This document shows positions 35,731-44,290 of a DNA stretch of 64,000 nucleotides, piece by piece. A program made the translations under genes and the position numbers. Location: NCBI GenBank assembly GCA_026391835.1, contig JAPLDF010000075.1:186001-250000 (forward strand), written 5' to 3'. Below the pieces are notes generated by a model. The model saw only the letters and a program-made list of their open reading frames with translations. It made no database searches and was not told the DNA's origin. This DNA comes from Bacteroidota bacterium. Lineage in GTDB: Bacteria > Bacteroidota > Bacteroidia > Bacteroidales > FEN-979. Position 1 is the stretch's first letter, and each line of letters opens with the position of its first letter.

Positions 35731-35988
35731 TTATTCTAATTTCTTCATGATTGATTGGATTTCTTCCGTTAACTTAGTTCTGATGTCGGTGTATGGTGGC
35801 GTGTCGGTTTTAAAGAATCCCGGCAAATGTTCTTGTCGATCTTTTTGGTAATCTTCCAGATATTTGATTAACCTATTAAGGCGGCTGAGTTCTCTTTCCC
35901 TGAAATTTAGTAGGGCGCATAATTGTGATATTTCATTCATTTGAGTGTCCATTTTTACTGTCGCTAATTGTAAGTAATTGATTATCAA
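35731..35988 (-). CDS. Small coiled-coil protein
   Basis: 85 residues, or 74 from the second ATG at M-D-T-Q-M-N-E. Heptad-like R-E-R-E-L-S-R-L-N-R-L-I-K-Y-L-E suggests a coiled coil. It starts immediately after the iteron-like array. No function can be assigned. Confidence 0.5.
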   Translation of the reverse strand: MIINYLQLATVKMDTQMNEISQLCALLNFRERELSRLNRLIKYLEDYQKDRQEHLPGFFKTDTPPYTDIRTKLTEEIQSIMKKLE

Positions 35989-36135
35989 GGTGTAAATTTG
36001 GGTGTAAAAAAATGCAATCTATTGTATATCAATAGTATATGATTTCACTAAATTTAAGTGGTGTAAGAAAGGGTGTAAAATCCGGTGTAAAAACAGGTGT
36101 AAACAGGTGTAAAGTGTAAAGGTGTAAGGTGTAAA
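35989..36135. repeat. GGTGTAA iteron-like array
   Basis: GGTGTAAA/G occurs at 35989, 36001, 36060, 36072, 36084, 36096, 36106, 36121 and 36128, with one AGTGTAAA at 36113. Several copies are exactly 12 bp apart, close to one helical turn. The array lies between the RepA-like ATPase gene and the coiled-coil gene, in an AT-rich spacer. This is the form of an iteron-based replication origin or a multi-site operator. Confidence 0.7.
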
Positions 36136-36167
36136 AACGCTTATATGTATAGAAGCGTTTTTTACAC
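36129..36167. terminator. Hairpin at the right edge of the array
   Basis: GTGTAAAAACGCTT faces AAGCGTTTTTTACAC with a ~10-base loop and one bulge. It has an A-run on one side and a T-run on the other, so it can end transcription of the ATPase gene (minus strand, stop at 36185), and it overlaps the last iteron copy. Confidence 0.6.
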
Positions 36168-36184
36168 TACACCATACACCGCTT

Positions 36185-37204
36185 TTAAAAAGGTTGATTC
36201 TCATCTTTTGATTCAGTTGGGGTGTGTGAGAAGGTATAAAACCCGTCATCCTCTTTATAAATAATCCCTTTGACTAGTGCGGCGGCAATATGTTTATCCG
36301 CTGAACTTTCCTTTAGTCGGGATGCGTCCATGTATCTCTTAACTACCAATGCCCGGTTCATTCGTTCATCATCTTTAAAAACATATTCAAACCGTTTCAA
36401 TTCCTCGTCATTCTTTTTGGTAACTATGGGTTTTTCAATTTGATCGGTTAACCGGGGTAACCCTTCATCATCAATACAAAAACTGAAAAAAGGGAATTCC
36501 CTGTCACGGCAATACTCCTGTTTTACTGTTGATACCCAATCTTCTTTTTCCTTGGTAACCGATATTACTGTTTCAGCCTTGTTTATTAGTTCACTGCCTA
36601 TGTGTCCCCTAGCGTTTTGGTCATTTTTATTTTGGTGCAGGATACAAACGACATGAATTTTTTTTGTAGCACACCAGCGTAAAATGTGAGAAGTCATTTC
36701 GGTGGCTTGGGCCTCGTCGTTGATTGAAGAAATTAAGTCCCTGATCCCGTCAATAACAACCATCGAAATATCATTCCTTTCTGATATTGCCGCCTCAATG
36801 ATTTGCAGCCGTTGTGCCGGGGGGTATTGTTGCAGGTCTGAGTATATCATATCATTAGGTAGGTCTTTCCCTATGGCCCCTATTATGCGCTTGTGGGTAA
36901 TGTTTCCCCAGTATGCGCCCTGCTCAGTGTCGAAATATATTACCCTGGTTCTCCCTTCTGGAAATGTGCCTATGATTCCATCAATAGTACATCTGCCGGA
37001 TGCCGCCGCCGCTGTTACGCTTCCGATAAAAAACCCTTTCCGGGCCTTGGCTCTGCCGATTATTACGCTGAAGCTTCCAGCGGTCATGCAACTCTGGCCG
37101 TTTATTGAGATAATTGTAGGGGGTTTCTCAACCTGTAAATTCGGATCAAGCAAAGACGCTTTAAACGCTGCTGCCGGGTCGAAAGGTTGTTTCTGGTCGT
37201 TCAT
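36185..37204 (-). CDS. RepA-like/AAA_25 ATPase
   Basis: 339 residues. The P-loop is G-R-A-K-A-R-K-G at ~47, where Bacteroidota homologues usually have G-K-A-K-S-R-K-T. Walker B-like M-V-V-I-D-G-I-R-D-L and the sensor L-H-Q-N-K-N-D follow, then a Gly/Glu motif (R-G-H-I-G-S-E-L). The family includes hexameric helicases of plasmids and islands. The unusual Gly in place of Ser/Thr in the P-loop needs a check. It lies 2 bp after the primase-like gene and next to the iteron-like array. Confidence 0.75.
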   Translation of the reverse strand: MNDQKQPFDPAAAFKASLLDPNLQVEKPPTIISINGQSCMTAGSFSVIIGRAKARKGFFIGSVTAAAASGRCTIDGIIGTFPEGRTRVIYFDTEQGAYWGNITHKRIIGAIGKDLPNDMIYSDLQQYPPAQRLQIIEAAISERNDISMVVIDGIRDLISSINDEAQATEMTSHILRWCATKKIHVVCILHQNKNDQNARGHIGSELINKAETVISVTKEKEDWVSTVKQEYCRDREFPFFSFCIDDEGLPRLTDQIEKPIVTKKNDEELKRFEYVFKDDERMNRALVVKRYMDASRLKESSADKHIAAALVKGIIYKEDDGFYTFSHTPTESKDENQPF

Positions 37205-37206
37205 TG

Positions 37207-38199
37207 TTACGCTTTTAGAAAATTAACAATCTGGTTGTTGCTTGGCCTTGTTGTCGTTGAGGTGGTAATGAGTTTCAGCGGTGCGTCAATGCCCTCGTAA
37301 ACTGCCCACCTGGCAGTAATTTTGTAAGTATCTCCTTTTTGCTTCAGGTATGGGTGCATGGTAATACCGGCGTCCATAATGTTAACCGCTTCGTTCTGGG
37401 TGATCAGTCCCTCACCAGCATACCCGCCCATAATTAACCCGATCTTAACAACGTTGGGGTGTCCTATGTCGGTTATCCGGTTAAACATGGTTCCGGCAAT
37501 TTTATGGATGATCTTACCGGCTGATTCGATTTGGAGGGGGGAGTATTGGCCATTTGGCGTGTTTGTCCGTAGTTCAGATGGTGTGGTTTCCTTTGTTCTG
37601 GCAGGCTTGGACTTTACCGGCGGTTCAGCCATGATGTCCCATAATTCCGGGTCTGGCCGGTGTAATATATCCGGGTCGTAACTCTGATACATCGGTTGAA
37701 CCGGGGTTTGTAGCTGAGTGTCGAAATGATAACCGTATTGTCCTAGTTCCTGGCAAATGGCCCAGAAGTATGCCTTATATTCCGGTATCGATTTAACTAC
37801 AGGAATACGGATCAGCCCACGAACACCGTGACGGGACGCCGACAAATAAACTGAAAAAAAGAACCTATAATGATTAAACAGATATGCCTTGAATTCAATG
37901 GCCTGTTCTGGTGTCATTTTATCAAAGTCAACAGGACAAAGCCCGGTGAACCATAAAATGTTCTTACTGTTTCGCCAGTTTCTGAGATGAACGGCCGGGT
38001 TGAAGTAATAAAGGTGGGCTTTTAATTCTGCAGTTCGTTTCAAGTCTCCAGCTGCCTTGGCTGCTTGGATCTCTGCAAATGTTTCGGGGTGTTTCGGTGA
38101 CTTGGTAACCTGGTTGAATTGATCTATGTTAATAAAACCTTGAGGAACACAGGAGTTAATGCTGTTTGAAAACCATGGAAATGTAATATCTTTGCTCAT
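37207..38199 (-). CDS. VirE-N/BT4734-like, primase-related protein
   Basis: 330 residues. The N-terminal ~190 residues contain V-D-F-D-K (DxD-like metal site), S-A-S-R-H-G-V-R-G-L (SxH-like) and F-D-T-Q-L, in the order expected of archaeo-eukaryotic-type primases; it is usually annotated as a BT4734/VirE N-domain. The C-terminal part has a short linker and a helical domain (R-I-T-D-I-G-H-P-N-V). It works with the ATPase encoded 2 bp downstream, and together they would replicate the element. Confidence 0.7.
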   Translation of the reverse strand: MSKDITFPWFSNSINSCVPQGFINIDQFNQVTKSPKHPETFAEIQAAKAAGDLKRTAELKAHLYYFNPAVHLRNWRNSKNILWFTGLCPVDFDKMTPEQAIEFKAYLFNHYRFFFSVYLSASRHGVRGLIRIPVVKSIPEYKAYFWAICQELGQYGYHFDTQLQTPVQPMYQSYDPDILHRPDPELWDIMAEPPVKSKPARTKETTPSELRTNTPNGQYSPLQIESAGKIIHKIAGTMFNRITDIGHPNVVKIGLIMGGYAGEGLITQNEAVNIMDAGITMHPYLKQKGDTYKITARWAVYEGIDAPLKLITTSTTTRPSNNQIVNFLKA

Positions 38200-38280
38200 C
38201 CGTTATTAAAATTTTATCCCGGTTTGCACTGGTAATGCTGCCGGGATTTTTTTTATTTCCACGGCTGCCGGGTTTGTTTG

Positions 38281-38598
38281 TTAATGTTTCGATAACGCGT
38301 TAATAGCTTCCGTTTGAATCTCCGTCATCGTCTGTCTCCGACCTGCCTGCATCCACTGTCTCAATTCATTTTCCTTGAATGACAGGTGTTTTCCACGCTT
38401 GTAATTTGGTAATTGCCCCTTATGCACCAGCTGATACAAGGTTCCGATTTTAAGGTTTAACAGGTCTGATGCCTGAGCAATTGTCAAGTATTTTTCTGGA
38501 TCGGGTGTTATGGTTACAGGCTGCCGGGTTTCATGATTTAACATTATTCTCTCAATCCGATCAAGACGGGAGAGGATTTCTTCGAATGGGTTTGTCAT
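38281..38598 (-). CDS. HTH_17-type DNA-binding protein (excisionase-like)
   Basis: 105 residues. A short N-terminal coiled coil (I-L-S-R-L-D-R-I-E-R-I-M) is followed by the MerR/AlpA-like helix-turn-helix: Y-L-T-I-A-Q-A-S-D-L-L-N-L-K-I-G-T-L-Y-Q, then P-N-Y-K-R-G-K-H-L-S-F and the end N-E-L-R-Q-W. Proteins of this type act as excisionases or activators in Bacteroidota islands. Its ATG is 2 bp after the stop of another HTH gene. Confidence 0.8.
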   Translation of the reverse strand: MTNPFEEILSRLDRIERIMLNHETRQPVTITPDPEKYLTIAQASDLLNLKIGTLYQLVHKGQLPNYKRGKHLSFKENELRQWMQAGRRQTMTEIQTEAINALSKH

Positions 38599-38600
38599 GA

Positions 38601-38780
38601 TTAGGCGTTTTTAGGTTGACGGGATTCAGCTAAGACCTCATCACGGTTAAACAATTTCCTTCGGCCGATCTGGTAATAAGTCAGTTTTCCGGTCTTTATA
38701 AATCTGCTCATGGTTGCCAGTGAAACTTTGAGCATTTTTCGAACTTCGTCTCTTGATATTAAATCGTTTTCTGATGTCAT
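38601..38780 (-). CDS. Small HTH_17/AlpA-like protein
   Basis: A 59-residue gene, read directly from the minus strand. It begins M-T-S-E-N-D-L-I-S-R-D-E-V-R-K-M, continues V-S-L-A-T-M-S-R-F-I-K-T-G-K, then L-T-Y-Y-Q-I-G-R-R-K-L-F, and ends near R-Q-P-K-N-A. This is a textbook AlpA/MerR-type helix-turn-helix with wing. Its stop at 38601 is 2 bp before the next HTH gene, so the two are coupled. The longer reading at 38647-38865 in another frame is not real. Confidence 0.8.
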   Translation of the reverse strand: MTSENDLISRDEVRKMLKVSLATMSRFIKTGKLTYYQIGRRKLFNRDEVLAESRQPKNA

Positions 38781-38922
38781 AATATGTTGTGCGTTTTAAT
38801 TTGTCGCAATATACTATCAACTCAAAACCGATTTCAAGCGGTTCGTAGAGGGGGGAGGAACGCATTAAAAAACCCGTCCCCCTGATGGGAAACGGGCATA
38901 CAAAATAAACTGAATCAATTAC

Positions 38923-40311
38923 TTATTGCTCTGCTGCATCGAAGTTAGCCAACGTCTCAGCCCATTTCATTTTTTCGTCATCCTCAAAATTTGCCAAATA
39001 ATTTCGTGTAGTTTGTGTATTGCGATGGCCTAATGATTCACTGATAAACTCGGTTGATGCCCCTGAACGCTTCAATACAGTTGCATAGGAATGTCTCGCG
39101 GTATAGGTTGTTACCTTCTCAATCTTGATGCCACTACAAACGTTCACCATATTCTTATTGATTGTTTGAACCGCTTGTTGAATTGCTTTGTATTCATCCT
39201 GTGGGGTCATGCCATTGCGTAGGATAGGGAAAATATATTGATCCTGAGTACCTGGCTTAACTCCCCACTTGTCAATGATCCTGCCTATCAGCCGGGTAAT
39301 CATAATATCTATTGTTGATTGTTCTTCAGCAGTCTCGGCAGTTTTGGCCCTAATCAATGTGATCTTATCCCCGTGAATATTGGCATATTTCAACCGGGCA
39401 ATGTCCTTTGTATTTATTCCGTTACATAGGTAGCTAAACAACCATAAGTCCCGGCTACGGTGTTCAATACTACCTTCTATTGGTTGATAGTTCGCAATTT
39501 TTCCTACATCCGCAAGTGTTAATGCTTTTTTCAGGTTCCGGCCTTTCGGGATTGCATAAAGGCCATGTTTTGTTTTTCCAAACGGATAGATAACCCCGGT
39601 AGGTTTAACCATGTTGAAAACTGCACGAACATCACGAAGGTAAATTCCAACGGTTGCCCGACTGTTTGGCTTTGAGATTTTTTTGCCCTTAATAACTTTA
39701 GGTGTGAGCATCCACTTCTCATATTCTTGCAGGAATTTCACCGTTACACTGGTAAAAGGTAATTTATCTTTCCCGGTAAATTCCTTCAATGAATTCATTG
39801 CACCCTCGTAAGTTCTCGCTGTACTGATCTTTCCGGCCGATTGTTTTTCTTTTGCCTGTCCCTGCAATACTGAAATAATGTCGTTGCTGGTTGTTGCCTT
39901 GGCGAAATACTTATCTTCAAATTTTTCAAACGTGAAAGGTTTAACCTTTTCTTTGGTTATTTGTGCCTGTTCCTCCTGTGCATTTATATACACTGCCAGT
40001 GTTTTATATGGTTCCGATGGGTTTGCCTGTCTTACCTTCTTGAATTCCTTTTCATTCAGTGTTATACTCTTATCGGTGCGTTTGATCCAGTATTTTTGTT
40101 GTTCAGTAAAATCATCGCCAACCTTTTCAGGGTGGTAATGGATAGTGTAAAATTTCTGTTTACGATCATATGTCACCCGAAGTTTAACCGGATAATAACC
40201 GTTTATGCGTACCATTCTCTTTTCTAATAGGATGGCTGTTGTCACGTCTTTGGTTTGGTTTGGTTCCATGTCTCTGTATTCAGGTTTGAAAGGTTGAATA
40301 CAAATATACAT
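38923..40311 (-). CDS. Tyrosine recombinase (integrase)
   Basis: 462 residues of the Bacteroidota phage_int_SAM_5-like type. The N-terminal arm-binding part is followed by a SAM-like core-binding domain at ~130-220 and the catalytic domain from ~270. It has Arg in H-R-S-R-D-L-W, the box Y-T-A-R-H-S-Y-A-T (Tyr where H-x-x-R is usual, as in many relatives), G-H-R-N-T and the tyrosine in R-N-Y-L. It lies ~140 bp from the right attachment repeat and would cut within the tRNA-derived core. Confidence 0.9.
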   Translation of the reverse strand: MYICIQPFKPEYRDMEPNQTKDVTTAILLEKRMVRINGYYPVKLRVTYDRKQKFYTIHYHPEKVGDDFTEQQKYWIKRTDKSITLNEKEFKKVRQANPSEPYKTLAVYINAQEEQAQITKEKVKPFTFEKFEDKYFAKATTSNDIISVLQGQAKEKQSAGKISTARTYEGAMNSLKEFTGKDKLPFTSVTVKFLQEYEKWMLTPKVIKGKKISKPNSRATVGIYLRDVRAVFNMVKPTGVIYPFGKTKHGLYAIPKGRNLKKALTLADVGKIANYQPIEGSIEHRSRDLWLFSYLCNGINTKDIARLKYANIHGDKITLIRAKTAETAEEQSTIDIMITRLIGRIIDKWGVKPGTQDQYIFPILRNGMTPQDEYKAIQQAVQTINKNMVNVCSGIKIEKVTTYTARHSYATVLKRSGASTEFISESLGHRNTQTTRNYLANFEDDEKMKWAETLANFDAAEQ

Positions 40312-40450
40312 ATATTGAATACAGAAAACAAGAAAAATAATAAAATAAAATAAAATATATATATTCGAAATATATTGATTTCATTATATTTATATTATAT
40401 TTGCTAAACAAAATTCAACATACTTAAATCAATGAAAAGTATTTAAATTA

Positions 40451-40501
40451 TGACTACGGATCAGCAGGTTGGGGGTTTGAATCCCTCTGGGGTCACTGAA
40501 A
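40451..40501 (+). repeat. Right attachment repeat (attR), 51 bp
   Basis: Identical to 32408-32458. It carries only the 3' half of the tRNA and cannot fold into a functional tRNA. The ~130 bp to its left, between it and the integrase start, are extremely A+T-rich. Confidence 0.9.
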
Positions 40502-40505
40502 ATAA

Positions 40506-40539
40506 GCCACTTACAATGTATTTTGTGAGTGGCTTTTTT
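40506..40539 (+). terminator. Original host terminator of the tRNA gene
   Basis: GCCACTTACAA-TGTATT-TTGTGAGTGGC followed by six T. It is similar to, but not the same as, the hairpin at 32464-32497, which the element appears to have brought. Confidence 0.7.
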
Positions 40540-40842
40540 AGTGTCACAAACATTTTCACAAACAAGTGGGGGGCAAATCACGGATCAAGCGGAATTTCTG
40601 TGCGGGGAAGTAGCAAAGCATTCATATTTCACATTCCAGATTTCAGATTTTTTTTGTCAGTTGCATTATTACCCACGCATTGTCTGTAACTGTCCACAAC
40701 CTCTCCTTTTTTCCCTGCCTGGTCTATCCGCCTGAGGTTTTTCATGTTTTAGTTTTACAATCTGCAAGAACGTCCGGTCCGGGTGTCTCCTACTGCTAAA
40801 CATCCTCCCCAATATTTCCCTGTCAAATATTTCACAAAATAC

Positions 40843-40873
40843 TTGCTTCGTTGCTGTTAATTAATTAACTTTA
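40843..40873 (+). promoter_or_regulatory. Promoter-like block before the fibre gene
   Basis: TTGC (40843-40846), 19 bp, TAACTTTA (40866-40873), ~28 bp before the ATG. The same layout with the same 19-bp spacer is found before the pseudogene at 44291. The rest of 40540-40842 shows no supportable gene. Confidence 0.5.
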
Positions 40874-40900
40874 GGGTCCTAACCTCAAATCCCATATCCT

Positions 40901-43891
40901 ATGAAAAAGTTTATCTTCTTCGCTGCAATTATTGTTTTTGCTATTGTCCGGGCTGTAGCTCAGGTTGGTATCAATGCTAACAGCAGTGCGCCTGATCCTT
41001 CAGCCGGACTGGATGTGAATTTTGATAACAAAGGATTACTTCCACCACGTGTTGCACTCACAGCAATCAATTCTTCTGTACCTGTTGCAGCTCCAGCTGT
41101 TGGCCTGCTTGTATATAATACAGCCACGGCAGGCACTGCCCCGAACAATGTCGTGCCAGGTTATTATTACTGGAATGGCATCGCCTGGACCCGGTTAGCA
41201 GCATTTACAAGTGGTTCAGGAGAGTGGTCGCTTCTTGGTAATGCCGGGACGGTGGCTGGCACAAACTTCATCGGCACTGCTGACAATCAGGCATTTGATA
41301 TCCGAACAAACAATGCACTTAAAACCCGAATCACAATTAAAGGAGCGATAGAAACTTACAATACAGGGCAATCGGTTCTTGTCGGTGAAGGAGCCGGGGC
41401 AAACGACGATGTTACAAATAATCAAAATGTATTTGTCGGTTACCAGGCAGGAAATGCCAATACCTCGGGTTATAGCAATGTCGCGGTCGGTAACAGAACA
41501 TTGTATAATAATACAGACCGTACAAATATAGTAGCAGTTGGCGACTCTGCATTGTTCAACAATGGTGTTGGAGTGGATCCCTGGTTCGGTGACGAACAAG
41601 CATTTGAGAATACTGCGATTGGTTCTAAAGCATTGTTTTCCAACACAACCGGTTTCAGAAATACAGCAACTGGATTCCAGGCACTTTATTCAAACACAAC
41701 CGGAAAGCAAAACACGGCAGTTGGAAAACAAGCACTGTTTTTCAACACTTACGGTAATTGGAACACCGCATTTGGAGAAATGGCGCTTTATTCCAACACA
41801 AATATACAAAACACGGCAATTGGAAGATTAGCGTTATATTCCAACACAACCGGAAGCAACAATACAGCGATCGGTACTTATGCAGATGTAACATCAGGTA
41901 ATTTAACCAATGCAACAGCTATTGGGTTTAATGCAAAAGTGAGCCAAAGTAATTCGCTGGTTCTGGGGAGCACAGATAGTTATGCCGTTAATGTTGGAAT
42001 TGGTACGCGAACCCCTTCAGCAAAACTCGACGTAATTGGTGCAGTCAAGATTACCGACGGTTCACAGGGTTTGAACAAAGTGCTGACCTCTGATGCCAAC
42101 GGGCTGGCAAGCTGGCAAACACCTCAAAGTAGCAGTAACTCTATTCTGAATCAAACTTCCGTCGATCAGTCAGCAGGGTTCAGGATTAACGGCAATGGTT
42201 TATTTAACGGCGGGAAGGTGGGTATCGGCACGACAAACCCTTCTGTGGCAATGGAAGTCTCAGGTGATGTCAAAATAAAACATAATCCTGCTTCAGCGGA
42301 CCCTTTTACAATTGAAACCTTAAATTCAATGATAGACCAGGCAAACACAATTTATGATGGAACTATTAGGTATGGTGATATTTGGCAATCATTCACAGCA
42401 AATGTTTCAGGTAATTTATTTAGGGTATCTATCTATGATAATCATCAATACTGCAGTGAAGGTACCTGGACCTTATATCATGGAACCGGAATCGGAGGTT
42501 CTGTTATCGCATCAGGGCCCTATATTTTTGATTGTCAGGAAGGAATTCCTCCATTCTATGAGGATATTAATATTGCCGGATCACCTTTTTTAACAAAAAA
42601 TGAAATTTATACATTTCGAATGACCAATGTTGGCTGGTTGGGAAATGCATCCAATGTTTATGCTGGAGGTCAAAATAATGTTGGTGGTGACCAGTGTTTT
42701 AAAACATACTTGAATACCAGTAATTATCCGGCAGTAGTTGTTAAAGAAAATAGCTATGTGGGAATTGGAACATCCAATCCAACAGTAAAACTTGAAGTAA
42801 ACGGCCAATTAAAGATCACTGATGGCACACAAGCTTTAAACAAAGTCCTTACGTCAGATGACAATGGTATGGCAACCTGGAAATATCTTTCCTCTAGTTC
42901 GGTTTCTGGCAATGGCACGACTAACTATTTGGCCAAATGGACTTCTTCAAATAATCTTGGAATTGGAAATATATGTATCAATGAACAAAACCATGTCGGG
43001 ATCAATACACAAAATCCACTGGCAAGTTTGCATATTGAGGGTTACGGAGATTTTCCGGAAAATGTTGGCTATGCTGGAAATCATGTTGCCTATATTCATA
43101 ATAGTGGTGCCAATACCCCAGGTGGCGCTGATGGTCTTTATATAATGTTATCAACAAATGATTACGGTTCTCATAATAATTTTATCACTTTTGCCAAGGC
43201 CTGGAATGATGAACGAGGCAGAATTGAAGGGTTTAAAACTGATGATTGGAGTCTTGATCCCTTCAACTTGTGTCAATTATCAGAACTTGGGTTTGGCCAA
43301 TTGGGATATTTAGCTTCATTGGAGTGTAATAACAATGGCGTTGCTTATTGTTCGGGAAGTGGTGACTATGCTGAATTTCTTGAAAGAGAGAATCATGATG
43401 AAGATTACCGATTCGGGATGGTCGTTGGAGTAAAAGGCGGAAAGGTGTCATTAAATACCACTGATGCAGAACAGGTCATGGTTGTTTCAGCTGCACCCGT
43501 CGTGCTGGGCAATTTGCCGCCTAACCGCGATGAGGAAAAGAACTTTGAGAAAATAGCCTTTATGGGACAGGTGCCTGTAATTGTCCTCGGTCCGGTCCAC
43601 TCTGGTGATTACCTCGTCCCAACCGGAAAAGAAAACGGCACAGCAATGGCGGTTTCTCCAGACAACTTGCAGATCAAGGATGTCAGGAAAATTATTGGAA
43701 GATCATGGGAAACGAACCTGGAAACTGGCGGGAAGTTTGTCCTGGCTGTTGTCGGAATAAAAACCAATGAAATAGTGGACCTGGTTGAAAAGAAATTCGT
43801 GGAGTTTGAAGAAATGAACACTGAATTAAAACAATTAAAATCGGAAATTGCTGAAATCAGGAGTACAATAGGTTTGGCAGTAAAAAAGTAA
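40901..43891 (+). CDS. YadA-head-like fibre protein with IMC/peptidase-G2-like C-domain
   Basis: 996 residues with a signal peptide ending near A-V-A-Q. An N-terminal block (Q-V-G-I-N-A-N-S-S-A-P-D-P-S-A-G-L-D-V) is shared with two other genes in the window. Residues ~160-343 have repeats such as N-T-A-I-G-S-K-A-L-F-S-N-T-T-G, like the head repeats of trimeric autotransporter adhesins. Residues ~820-963 (G-D-Y-A-E-F-L-E-R-E-N ... V-V-G-V-K-G-G-K-V) resemble the intramolecular-chaperone domain of phage tail spikes (peptidase G2). A coiled coil ends the protein. It would form a surface or released trimeric fibre. No T9SS tail is present. Confidence 0.65.
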   Translation: MKKFIFFAAIIVFAIVRAVAQVGINANSSAPDPSAGLDVNFDNKGLLPPRVALTAINSSVPVAAPAVGLLVYNTATAGTAPNNVVPGYYYWNGIAWTRLAAFTSGSGEWSLLGNAGTVAGTNFIGTADNQAFDIRTNNALKTRITIKGAIETYNTGQSVLVGEGAGANDDVTNNQNVFVGYQAGNANTSGYSNVAVGNRTLYNNTDRTNIVAVGDSALFNNGVGVDPWFGDEQAFENTAIGSKALFSNTTGFRNTATGFQALYSNTTGKQNTAVGKQALFFNTYGNWNTAFGEMALYSNTNIQNTAIGRLALYSNTTGSNNTAIGTYADVTSGNLTNATAIGFNAKVSQSNSLVLGSTDSYAVNVGIGTRTPSAKLDVIGAVKITDGSQGLNKVLTSDANGLASWQTPQSSSNSILNQTSVDQSAGFRINGNGLFNGGKVGIGTTNPSVAMEVSGDVKIKHNPASADPFTIETLNSMIDQANTIYDGTIRYGDIWQSFTANVSGNLFRVSIYDNHQYCSEGTWTLYHGTGIGGSVIASGPYIFDCQEGIPPFYEDINIAGSPFLTKNEIYTFRMTNVGWLGNASNVYAGGQNNVGGDQCFKTYLNTSNYPAVVVKENSYVGIGTSNPTVKLEVNGQLKITDGTQALNKVLTSDDNGMATWKYLSSSSVSGNGTTNYLAKWTSSNNLGIGNICINEQNHVGINTQNPLASLHIEGYGDFPENVGYAGNHVAYIHNSGANTPGGADGLYIMLSTNDYGSHNNFITFAKAWNDERGRIEGFKTDDWSLDPFNLCQLSELGFGQLGYLASLECNNNGVAYCSGSGDYAEFLERENHDEDYRFGMVVGVKGGKVSLNTTDAEQVMVVSAAPVVLGNLPPNRDEEKNFEKIAFMGQVPVIVLGPVHSGDYLVPTGKENGTAMAVSPDNLQIKDVRKIIGRSWETNLETGGKFVLAVVGIKTNEIVDLVEKKFVEFEEMNTELKQLKSEIAEIRSTIGLAVKK

Positions 43892-44232
43892 TGACTACCT
43901 CCCCAGGCACTCCCTCACAGTGAGTCTTTTGGCAGCTCCGTCGATGACGGGGACCTGCAATGAAATCTATGTCTCATCGCCGATCTCGTCAGGGGCCTGC
44001 GGCACCAAGATCATTCCTTAGATGGACGAGCCGATCCTGTTGCTGTCCATCCATATCCTGGTGTCCTGGTGTCCTTTTCTTGCTTGATTACTTTTACTAA
44101 CCTGGCTGGTTTATGTCCGCCATAGATCGATCAGGTACTGATCCGCCGGTTCGGAAGAGTGGTTGCAGAAGGTGACATATGAAATTTTTAATTCCACCAT
44201 CACCAGGACCTGTTAAATATCACACAAAGCGC

Positions 44233-44263
44233 TTGCATTTAGGTTGTTAAATCATTAACATTC
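44233..44263 (+). promoter_or_regulatory. Promoter-like block before the first FISUMP gene
   Basis: TTGC (44233-44236), 19 bp, TAACATTC (44256-44263), the same geometry as before 40901. The rest of 43892-44232 holds no gene I can support. Confidence 0.45.
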
Positions 44264-44290
44264 GGGGCATAACCACTAATCCCCGATCCC

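Larger units (their letters stand above)
32459..40450. mobile_element. tRNA-Arg integrative element, ~8.0 kb
   Basis: Bounded by 51-bp direct repeats of the tRNA 3' part, with the integrase gene next to the right repeat. Content from right to left: integrase, two HTH (excisionase-like) genes, a primase-like protein, a RepA-like ATPase, an iteron-like array, a row of small proteins, and AT-rich cargo. No relaxase, type IV coupling protein, capsid or terminase was recognised, so it may be a satellite-like or mobilisable island. The cargo block is visibly richer in A+T than the flanking chromosome. Confidence 0.85.

Noticed and set aside
36019-36249. 76-residue reading frame in the GGTGTAA array
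   Set aside because: Composed of translated repeats (Thr/Leu/His runs) and overlaps the end of the ATPase gene; not a protein-like sequence.
38647-38865. 72-residue reading frame on the minus strand
   Set aside because: It is a shadow; another frame at 38601-38780 encodes a clear HTH protein.
32459-40450. Conjugative transposon
   Set aside because: No relaxase, coupling protein or type IV secretion gene could be recognised.
40451-40501. Second tRNA-Arg
   Set aside because: Only the 3' half is present; without the 5' acceptor and D arm it cannot fold.
40541-40735. Small forward frames just after the right attachment repeat
   Set aside because: No start context, no motif, composition like non-coding DNA.
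43930-44020. Short frame reading M-T-G-T-C-N-E-I-Y before the first FISUMP gene
   Set aside because: 25 codons only, no match to any family I know; could be a gene remnant, but support is too weak.
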